Below, piece by piece: positions 43,801 through 55,800 of a DNA stretch of 64,000 nucleotides. Made by a program: the position numbers and the translations under genes. The notes beneath the pieces were generated by a model. The model saw nothing but the letters and a program-made list of their open reading frames with translations. It searched no databases and had not been told where the DNA came from. Source of the stretch: Siphonodentalium dalli (lineage: Eukaryota > Mollusca > Scaphopoda > Gadilida > Siphonodentaliidae); assembly GCA_032622095.1 (NCBI GenBank), contig CP136069.1, forward strand, positions 65,991,319-66,055,318, read 5' to 3'. The stretch's first letter is position 1, and the number at the start of each line of letters is the position of its first letter.

Positions 43801-46800
43801 GGGAAATCGAGTGCTTTGCACCAAGTTTCGATCCGTTGAATCTTGTTGATAACATTTAACACTTGTAATTTATATCTGTTTTCTGGGACCCACTCCGTGA
43901 AGACAATTACTGTGAATATGTGATGTAGGTTTTTGATCTATTATGGGGTGAACAGTTTAACAGATAACTACCATTGGTATCAGACTACAGCAGTTATATA
44001 GCTGAACGGTGTACCCATGCCCCGAGTGTGTCAAATCTTTATTATCTTTATTAAATAATATAGAAAAGTGACTTCCATTCAATGGGGTTTGTGATACGTT
44101 GATTAAACTGTCTTTAAGTATCTTACTGTCACTTCTTGTGTCTGATTTTCGCCATGACACATGCAGTTAGATATAACATGCAACATTTCCCAAACCCTCC
44201 ATGAGAGTGACTTGCCTATGTCATGATTTTCCTAAAGAAAACACAAGTTCCAACGGATGTTTAAGGAGATTAACATTGTTATAAAGTATCTAGTGAATTT
44301 AGCAGTTTTTTTGTCATGAGATACCGAAATAAACACTGGTAAACAATGTCAATCAGTAGCTGATTCGATTCGAGATTCGATTCGATGTCGATATCAGGAA
44401 GGAGATTCGATATCGAATTCGATTCAATATCAAATCCCCGATTCGCAGATCTCTAACCGAATAGTCACAATTATGTTTCATACCTTCTGGAAGCAAAGGC
44501 ATATAAATCGAGCGTAAGACGAGATTCTGTCATGAAGTCTAACAACACTGTCTCTAATCGTGCTGGTGGCCATGTTTCCTGGAGGAGAAATAATCTATTA
44601 ATTTATTGAATTTCAACAAAGAAATATATTAGATTATATTAGTAGTTTCATGCACACATACTGTTGGGTGTTATTTTAATGACCAGCTTGGCTGCTTTGA
44701 GAGGTTTGTGAAATGTAGCTCCTTAAAAGAACATCTCACCACCAATTAATGCTCATTGCACTTGCATTTGAAAAGCTATAGGATTGATCAGTTTAAAAAA
44801 AAAGAAGATATTTATATACATGCATATTGAAAAATTCATATTGATGATTGAACAACAGTAGTATCAATTATCTTTGTGATCTAAAACTACTGGGAACATC
44901 AATATTGATGATCAAAAAGCCATAGGAACATTAGTGGGAACACCTGTTTTATAAGTGATCAGAGAGTTGGAGACCCTAGGGACATCAGTAGGAACGCCCA
45001 TATAAGTGATCAGAGACCATAGGACCATTAGTAGGAACACCTACTTGTATATAAGTGAATGGAAGCTCCTAGGAACATCTATATTATTGTTCTGGCACTA
45101 CAAGGAAGCTAATTTGAATAAATTGGCCTGTGGGAACACTAACCGAACATTAGGCTACTCCAGGAACACTAGCACTAATGTACTAGCATATATTAAGTAC
45201 TCTATAGTGCAATGGATAGGAGTGCCCTTAGTGTTCTCACACACTTTTCTAAGAACATGTGCCGAACATTAAACAAACATGTTTGAGTTCGCTATGGGAT
45301 ATCATTATAATCTCCAATGATACACCCTATAAAAGTGATCTAACAAATTTCTTGCAATGATGTCATCAGAAATATATATCCAGCCATCCATCTCTTGGCC
45401 AGACTGGATACCTGGTAAATCCAGAGATGTTATTTTTGAAAATACATGTATGTACAAAAGAATTGAAATTTTTTTTTGGGGTCACATTGTTAACACTAAA
45501 ACCATGATGGTTATGTTACTACTTGACAAAAACAATTTTGTTATACCTTTGCAACTGCTACTAGTAATGTCAGTTTTTGGTTATAGTATATCCATACTAA
45601 AGTCCGTGTGATTGGCATTCTAATTGTAAAATTTGTTTTGGTAAATGTTGTGCATTAGAATAGAATACATGAATATAGTCAAAACCAAATAATAATAGCC
45701 AGGTTCAGCCACATGTATGTGTAACTTGTAACGTGTGTCATCATTGCCAATGAAAGTCATGTGACTCACATGACCATTTCGCATATAACTGTTCAGCATT
45801 ACACAACTTGTAGCAAAGCATGTCGGTGGCGATCCCACTATGGAAAGCTTGTCTCTACAACCGAGTTATTGATTAATGGTGCTGCTACCCTCTTATAGGC
45901 TCTACTTGTATCTTTGTTGATAAACCAACAAGATATATTGATGTACTTGTACATGTACTTAAAGTCTAGCCAATAACCTACTAGTTACTATTTAGCTTAG
46001 CTAGATATTAGCTAAAATTAGCTAGATAATAGCTGAGATAAATTTCCTTTGATAAAACCCATGAGCATTAGCTAACTTCTAGCCATTTAAAAAAATGCAC
46101 ATTTGTAGATAACAATTAGCTACAATCTAGTTAGAAAGTTAGCCATTATATAGCATGGGTTTAGCTAATATTTAGCTAATATCTAGCTAGGATTTATTAT
46201 AGTAATATTAGCTGCTATCCAGCGATATAATCTAGTTAATATACAGAAGATGTCTATTTTCTAGCTAGCATTTAGTAGTTTTAGCTAACATCTAGCTATA
46301 ATCTAGTTCATATCTAGCTAATATTTAGCACAATATAGAAGTATAGTTTTATAGAACTGCATGTGTGTCTGCTCAAGAGGGTTGGTATCAACAAACGGAA
46401 ATTGTAAAATGATAAATCATGTTAAAATCTTCGAGGTTGCAATGCTTGTAAGAAATACACATATTCCAGGCTGAAGGCCGGTGAACGAATGCATGTCTCC
46501 ATATTCACAACCCGGGTATGAAACAGGGTCAAACAGTATGAGTTATTAAATTATGACAACTTCACTATTTAGAGATGCATAATTCGAAATAACGCTTCCA
46601 AATTTCTATTTCTTTGACTTCGGGGGTAAAAAATATTTGATTTGAGTCAAGGAACCCACCCATCAAAGCTCATAGTGATCAGATTTTGAAATTGTTATTT
46701 CCCGAGATATGTAATTTTTGGTGGCCTGATAAATAGTCGTCATGCCAAAGGTCTCGGACCAAATTACAGATGAACATTGACAACTCAAAAATCAAGTGGC

Positions 46801-49800
46801 TTTGTGTGTTAGTTACTTGACAATCTGGCCAGATTTCGTTGAAAAAAATGTTGATAAATTACATGTTTTGGGCAATTTCATACTATATACTGTGTTTAGC
46901 ATTATTTTTGGGCAATTAATCGATTCTGATAACTGAAGCAGCATTTCAATAAATGTTGTTGTTGTTGTTGTTGGAATCTGATGATATGGAGACCATAAAA
47001 TAGGATTGAGCACCTTTAAAATAAACACAGACAAGTATTAATATTTTTCTAAACTCTGCAGCCTGCGCGGTTGTGGTTTTACTTATTTCGAGATTAGTTC
47101 AATGATGTCCATCAAACTATTTATATATAAGAATGATTATATGGAGCATGCATATGAACATGCACCCATCTTCAAAAAAACTGATGATCCAGTTATGTTC
47201 TACATGGTGCAAATTTTCGTCATGATAGTATTTAATATACACATGTGTATCTGAAGGAAAGATTAAGAACTAAAATTGTCATCAGATACCAGACTTTTAC
47301 GAAAATATTTTTGTAAGTGCGCGAATTCAAAACTGAGTGAAAAATAGTACTGCACAAATTTAAATATGAATAAGGTATTTGCTTAGTGTTCTGTTCCACC
47401 TTTTCTTTATTTATCATGTTGCAAGCAATTACCATACTGCATTGGGAAGATCTACCATGGCATGGAATTGGGAATTTTACCATACCATTTTTGCACATGC
47501 ATAATGCGTTGGCATGCAACCATCGATATACTGATACCTATACATTACCCAGAAAATGTCCCAAAACCAGGTGTATATGGTACACCTACTCTAGCCATCT
47601 CTGCAATTTTATCGCTTGCATAGCATCAGGAATAATACAATAGCATGTTTTGACAGTCGGTAACTTCTAACCAAGTTTATTCTAATTTTCTCCTGTGATC
47701 CGGTACATAATTTGTCGGCTTTGATGCTTGTCAAAGATAAAATAAACTTGATTTTATCATCTCTTACAAATTAATGGACCATGATGGATTTGTCTATGTG
47801 CATTTGAAACAGCATCTTTTTTCTTTCACTACTCCGTGAGTTCGATCCTATATTTCCCAGTATGATTCGATCCACAAATGTTTGAGAATGGTCCTTTCAA
47901 AAAGTGACTGCCTGCAGCATAATGAGTGTGAATTTGGTGATGCTATCCCACACAGTGGGCTAACATCATCACCATGTTCACCTTCTGGGGACCTCATTCT
48001 GCTTAGGTCTCATCTTCTGGGAAGTATCTATAGTCTGAAATTAACATTGTTTTTGATTACTTTTTCCTTTCTGTAACATGGAATGTTGAGAGAGTCATTC
48101 ACCATACATGTAGCTTCATGGAGCATCCATCAGGTTATCATATTGATATGTTGACACTTCTGAATACAAATATAAAGACTCAAGTTTTGTCAATCCCCCA
48201 TGATTTACAAATAAAGCCATTATGATACAAGTATAGTTTGAGTGGGTTATTGAAACAGAGTCTACCAGGGTTCAAATATGATTTTATAGCAATATGTTCC
48301 TACCTTCCAGACAGGAGGTTTTGAGTTAATACATTTCTTAAAGAGTAGAAAACTTTCATGCATGCATAATCTACATGTATTTTAATAACTCACCATAAAT
48401 AGCTGGTAAAAAGTAGATGAATTCCATGAACACAATGTGTAAAGAGGGTCTATGCTCTCATTACTCTGATTTTTACCATACATGTAGGTTAACCCTTTCA
48501 GTGCCAAGTCCGATTTTTGTATCAACCATATTTCCTTGATCATTTTTCAAATTTATTGATTATAATAATATGATATATTGATGGAAAGAGCTCTGTGTGA
48601 GCAGAGCGTTTGTTTATATACAGCACGTAAATACTGTGCGATAAGCAAAACACTCAACACTGTGGCAATTTTTTTATGAGAGTGAACCACGGTGACCCAT
48701 TCAACACCTAAATATTGAGAGTCGAGGATTAGCAAACACTATACCAGCATGTTTTAAATAATTTTCTGGCATTTCTAACCAAAGTTCACTTAATTGGGTC
48801 TCCCCAGTGTTGAGTGTTTTGTTAATCGCATACTCTTTGCATACTGATTGTTTTCATAACATGTTGCTTGCTTACATAACACAGAGTACTAACATGACAA
48901 TAACATGCAATTTACGTGACATTTATTATTTATGATTTCACAGCAATACCCACTGCCAATGCTTACTCTTGGACTCCAAATAAACGTACAGACCCAAATA
49001 AATGTGCAGAGAAGATTTCCTGACACAATTTAATAAAAGTGCAGACCCAAATAATAGTGCAGGGTGGAATTTATTCCCACTTTAATCTACAATTTAATAT
49101 ATATTCTAGACTGAGATGACTTAAATTCAACTAAAACAGGTCTTAAGGACATACACAACAATCCAGCATAATAATCGACAACTTCGAACAATATGAAGAA
49201 CTTTAAATATAACCTCCAAATTAATTATTGGAAAATATTAAAAGTACAGACCCTAATAAGGTGTGTGCAGGGGTAATTTGGGCTGAAAATTAATAAACAT
49301 GCCTGCACTATTAATTGGAGCCCAAGAGTACCGTATCTTTAACCTTCGTAGTGTCAAGACACACAACAGTTGGCACATCGGATATATAAATTCTCGTTTC
49401 TTAACAAAATGGCCATGTATCAATCAGTATGCCACATTCAGAAGTTCCTCAAACTCAGATCAAGCTTGAAAATCAGTCTATATTTTCGCCCATGTTGACG
49501 TTCGAACCCGTGCCAACTACATTACATTAAAATTGTCCTTTAGTGACATCTATTAAAAATTATGTGACATCTATAAAATTGTGTTTGTCCATTGTTTATA
49601 ATATATATGATATCTAGTGTTCTTTCCCATTGAACGTATGCTATTAATTTATATATTTTTATTTTGAAATGACTGCTACATGTATTAATTTTGAATTGAC
49701 TTAATGATTTTGTTTAACAGCTATTCATTTTAATTTGACGTATTTTTGGATAAAAGGCTGCCCATAAACCTGATACCAAATCTCTGCTAACAAAGGTGAC

Positions 49801-52800
49801 AATTCTTGGGAAAAAAACCAGGTGATTTAAATGATAAATAGAGTTCTGCTCACAGTTTGCAACCCTGACTCGCCAATTGTATACCAAGCCATGAAAGCGG
49901 CGGTGGCATGCGTGATGTGACCATCCTTGTCATGCGTCACTCCTCCGAGGAAGTTAGATATCTCAAAAGGTGTTCCATAAAATGGACTGAAACAAAATAC
50001 AAAATAGAAGATAGACAATTAACCCATTCTTTCCTATATACTCATTGATGAGTAGTTATCCGATAGGAAATGTTCATAAAATAAGTTCAACAAATGACCA
50101 TAGGTTGTATGTTGAACTTATTATCTAAACATTTCCCTCAATAAATTGGGTTCCTTCTGCAGTTTTATTTATCAATAAGAAGAGAGGTGGCTAAAAAGTC
50201 CTTCCTATTCAAGCCATAAGGAAATAGCATTCTGAGTAAAATGTAAAGTATGTTTCCCTAATTTCGCAGACTTTGGTGTTTGCGTCATTATCTGAGTCCC
50301 CGGGCAGTATATCAATGATTTAGTATTTGAGGTGGGATATACTGTGACCGACTTAGTTGCAGTCCAATGTGACAAGTGTTGTCTCATGTTTGCAGCAGAG
50401 ATATAATGAGTCTGTGCTGACATTAACTGTCTCCATACAATCGTACAGGGTCACGTTGAAGTGTTTTCTGGCTATATCCGGGGTGGGGGCTTTCCCTGGT
50501 GGTGTATTGGCAGTTAGCCCTCTGGGGCTTACTCCATTTGGAAGCGCATATTCTAGGAAGCTGGACTGTATGTTCAGTGTCATTTCATTTGCTGTCTTGT
50601 TGCCAATGGCTTTATACAGATTGATAATGTCTGTGGATATATCTGCCTTTGTGTATATATGGCGGGTTCCAGACCAAAAATTATCTGGTGTCTGGTCAGT
50701 GCACTTAGTTTGTTCCTTGTTCTCAATAAAGGTAGTTTCAGAGGCACTCTCTAGTAGAGAGTCCATGCTAGTTTCGATGTTGGTTGGCTGTGCATGATGT
50801 GGCCATTATCCATTGATGGTGGGTAAAGTGAATAAATATAAGGAGAGGTGAGAGGTTAATCTCCAGGGAAGACCACCATCAACGAATAATCCTTTGCTAG
50901 AAATGATGGACATTATCGGGCTTTCCGTACAATAAACCACAGCCATCCCATGATGGGGTTATAGACGACGCGACGGTGCCGCTTCCCTGAGTCGGCGTTT
51001 CGATTGTGATGTCAAACATGGCTACTAATTTAGACATCCTAAATGGTGAACCATAACACCTGAGTGAACCACACCAGTGAACCACATATGTGAACAACCA
51101 TACCACACATCCAAAACATCTCTAGCAAATAGGAGTGAACCACAGATGTGAACCACTATGGTTCACAATCCACTGTACCATATATATGAACCACATTAAC
51201 CAACTAGCTCACAAAAATTAGTGAACCACAACAAATTAAGGAGTGAACCACAATAGTCCACGCCCCAGTGAACCACAAAAAATAGGCTAAGATACTATTA
51301 TTTTTTAACACCACCATATAAGGGAGTGAACCACTGAGTGAACCAGATATGGAAACCACACAGTGAACCATATTAGTGAACCACAGTGAACCATAAATGG
51401 AAACAACATGAGTGAACCATATTAGTGAACCACAGTGAACCATAAATGGAAACAACATGAGTGAACCATATTAGTGAACCACAGTGAAACATAAATGGAA
51501 CCAACATGAGTGAACCATATTAGTGAACCACAGAGAACCAGAAATGGAACCAACATGAGTGAACCATATTAGTGAACCACAACTATTCCCCCACTCAGTG
51601 AACCACAATAGAGAACCATACTCACAACCCCTTGACCTTAACGGTTTCAACCAATCACATGGAATGATGCCGCACCAAGGGCTATATAAACAGAGTCAGC
51701 AAGCTACTTTTCTCACACCCACAGGTCCTGATGAAGGATAATAACAATCCGAAACTAGTAGACCATTTCTAGCAAAGGATTATTCGTTGATGGTGATCTT
51801 CCCTGGAGATTAACCTCTCACCTCTCCTTATAGTTTTATTTATCTGTCATCTCCTTAACATCCCTCTGAATCAATAATAGACAATTCCCATGTACACTTT
51901 TTAACTGACTGGGAGAATCCATTTAGAATAAAGAGGGCTAAACATATTAATTTGAGCAGAATTAAATGGACCCACGGTCTTCAACTTTGATGTGGGTTCA
52001 TGTAAAATATAAGATACATTTATAAAACTATTTGAACTCACTGCGTGATTAGCGATGTTTGTTGACAATTCACTGTAACAGTTTTTTTTTTACATAGTAG
52101 TAACAATAGTTTTCACCATTGAAATTTCATTATTTGAGAACTTTCAATAATTAATATAAGAATAAAGATGATATCTACTCCGTCATTTTTTCTTCGATGT
52201 TTTTACAAACTTTTATCATTTTTGTGCATTTACCCACTGTGCCTTCTGTCCCTTTAAAGGGGTACTGTACACGAAATCCGGGCCATTTATGAGACCATCT
52301 CCTTTTATACTCAACAGAATATATACAACATAAGTGTATTTTGTTCTAATCCATGGCTCAAATTCATTCATTTGTTGCATATATTCTGTTGAGTAAAAAA
52401 GGAGATTGTCCCATAAATGGCCTGATTTAGTGTACAGTACCCCTTTAAACATAAAACATATCTTATACATGTGCTTACCTCCTAGTGATGTTAGAGTTTA
52501 TAGCTTGTATAATGCTACTTTGTGTCACATTATTAACCAGATCTGTATCGTACCTCCATAACTCTAACACGCTCCTCGCCATGCAATTTCCAGTGGGCCT
52601 GAAACATAGCAGTAAGTAATTTGTAGAAATTGGACAACAATCAAAAATCTTGAAAAAAAATGGGTCAAAAGTTATCATATAAACTTGACTGTCTTTTGCT
52701 AATATATATACCAATAACATGATTTTGGAGGGTATTATGGTTTATTACTACCATTTTAGAGGATGTTCTCAAGTAGATTAACTCTATTTTACCTGCACAA

Positions 52801-55800
52801 TAATATTCCATAATTTAGAGGCAAAGTTGACTGGAACTTCTGGAAGTGGGCGGTGGGCATTAATGAATCTTTGTTTTCGTTAACGCCCATTACCAGCTTG
52901 TGGTTAAGTCACCGATCATGTGAGGACAGAGTGCTAATAATAGTATTAACATGATTTTGTTGGGCATCATAGTTTATTAATGGCCATCCAGGAATGATTA
53001 ACAGCGCTCAGGCCTAATAGCGGCCCTTGACTGCGTCTCGGGCTACTAATAGGCCCTCAGGCCATTAATAAACCATAATGCCCTCCGAAATCATGTGATT
53101 GGTATATTAACGGCCAGACAGGAATGATTAACAGCCCAACGGCTGTTAATCATTCCTGGATGTCCGTTAATAAACCATGATGCCCGACAAAATCATGTTA
53201 ATTATTACTATTATTTCCACTCCGTCCTATTGGTGGCCGAGTGATAACTTTGTCAGACAATAGTAGTCGGAAACATTATGTTAGAATATGCAATAGTTTA
53301 ATAATAGATAATATAATAAGTCAAGATTAGGCCAAAACAAAAAAACAAATGTGCTTCCGGTCCATTTCGCCTAAAAAATATGGGATCTTATTGTGCAGGT
53401 AAAGAATTTTATTACCATGTTAGAGGGTGTTCACTGGTACATTTTACTAATAATACATATTATTACCACTTTAGAGGGCGTTCTCTAGTAGATTAACAGT
53501 ATTTTACCCACACGATAAGATTCCATCATAATTTTGAGGCGAAGTTGACCAGAAGCGGGCGGCGGGCATTAATGCTGCCTTGTTTTCATTAATGCCCGCC
53601 ACCCGCTTTCGGTTAAGTCACCAATCACATGATCACACGAGGACGTAATAATAGTAATAACATGATTTTGTCTGGCGTCATGGTTTATTAACGGCCCTCC
53701 ATAAATGATTAACACCCTCAGGCCTATTAGCGGCCCTCGACTGTGTCTCGAGCCTCTAATAGGCCCTCGGGCTGTTAATCATTCCTGTCGGGCCGTTAAT
53801 AAACCATGCTTTATTTTAATAGTACTATTATAAGTCCTCATACTATAGTAATACTATTAACATAAAGCAGGCTTGTATATAGATCGGCAATATTGGGAAG
53901 TGGAAATATCGAATATAAAATGCATGGACATGTTGCATAAGCAATCACTGCCATGTCAAACTCAGCTAACCAGATCCAACAACATGTAATAGTTAGCTAA
54001 TAGGAAGCAGAAAATGTTATGGTGAAAATATAAACAAAATTCATGATTCTAGGGTGGGTGGGGGGGGGGGGGGGTGGGTAGGAGTCGAGAACAATTTCGG
54101 GAAAAAACATGGGTTCCAAAAATGGCCAAATGTAAAAAAGTATCATACGACGTATCTTATTCCCACACCCTCCAGCCACCTCGGAAAAATAATTCTCGCT
54201 ATTCAATCAATAGGCAGCCAATAGGTGTATATTTCAATCAGACTCATTATCAGCTAAAAAATATTCTAACCAAGCCTTGAGATAGTGTGTCTGTCATTTG
54301 CAGAATGATGACAACAGAGAGTGAATTTAGTGATGCTATCCCATACGGTTGGCTAGATTTACCAAATTCACCCTCTGGGGACCTCATTATGCTTTATAGG
54401 CCTCAACTGCTTTGCAAGACCTAGTACTGTAGTTCCCCAGTTGAAGATGTTCACCCATTAGTCATCTCGATTATGCATATCATCTTCTGCAAATTATGGG
54501 ATATAGAAACTGAACAGTAAGGAAAAAGTAAACAATGTTAATTTGAGGCTATAGATACTTCCCAGAAAATGAGGCCTAAGCAGAACCAGGTCCCAAGAGG
54601 GTGAATTTGGTGATGCTAATCCGCTGAGGAGGGTAGCATCGCTAAATTCACCCTCTGGCGACCTCGTTCTGCAAATGACAGACACTATTTCAAGGCTTGA
54701 TTCTAACCTGTAGCACAGTGTTGAGAGATTGTATCCATCTGAGGTGTGCTGTAAGAATGATCTGTGGTATATAAAGTTCATCTGAAATAACCAATAACAG
54801 TTTATCAGCTACAGTAATACCCGAAATATATGACCCTTTAACCACAGCAGAATTATGGGAAATTTTTCAGGATTTTTCATTATTTCTATTTTTTTTTTGG
54901 TTAATCTGAGCAAGTTCAATCTAAAAAAAATTGTTTTAGAGTTACGTCCCTGGTTCTGCCCATATTCGACCCATGCAGTGACCCCATTGAACAAATCTGA
55001 ACTCTAGTCACCCAAGGACCCCACATACCAACTATAAGCAAAATAGGCCCCATGGTCCGGATCAGCTCTATACGGACCCTCCAACCCTCCTTGAGAATTT
55101 AATTAAGTCGTTTAAAGAATTACTATGGAGGGAAATAGTTACGGCCCTGGCTTCACAACTATTTGACTTGGTGACCTCATTTGAACACATCTGAATGTGA
55201 GTCACCCAGGGAACATCAACACCAAAAATGAACACATTTGGTTTTATGCTTCTGGAGAAGAAGATGATTGTTGACGGAAGGATGGTCGACTGACGCACGA
55301 GAAGTGATAACTGCAGCTCCACCGGAGACTTTGTCTCATGTGAGCTAAAGGGTACAGGAGCAAGAACGAGCCCTATTTAATGCAGGCAAATGTTCAGATA
55401 ATAAGTCCAACAAACGTTGTCGTTTGTAATTGAACTTATTATCTGAACATTTCCTAAGGGATAACCATACTCATAAATGAATATTTAGTATAGACAGTAT
55501 TAAACATGTCCCACTAAGAATAAAACTCCTTCCACAGTATATTATCTGTCGTCTGCTTATATATATTCCTGAACATCACTCCAAATGAATGTATATATAA
55601 GACCATTACAAAATATGTTTCATAACTGAATGGGAGAATCCATTTAGTAAAGAAAAGGTTAACAAAAGTTATGCAGATTCCAAAACTGATCTGACAATGA
55701 GCCCAGAAAGAGCTCATGGTATAAAATGGCGACAGCTTGGAACCGTAAATATAAGTTTAAGAATTACTCACAGATTGTAGTACTCTGGGTATCAGAATAT

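Larger units (their letters stand above)
50160..51845. mobile_element. Retroelement-like insertion with 13-bp target duplication (Penelope-like or retrozyme-like candidate)
   Basis: AGTTTTATTTATC occurs at about 50160-50172 and again at about 51831-51843, a 13-bp direct repeat typical of target-primed retroelements rather than DNA transposons. Inside lie a stretch open on both strands (50353-50797), inverted arms of about 70 bp (50830-50905 / 51762-51838), a GGTTCACT-type satellite, a TATA-like box and a hammerhead-like motif. Penelope-like elements are known to carry hammerhead motifs in their terminal repeats; the rest is inference. Confidence 0.5.

Noticed and set aside
49495-49525. Reverse-strand GGGTTCGAAC resembling a tRNA B box.
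   Set aside because: No complete cloverleaf could be drawn upstream or downstream.
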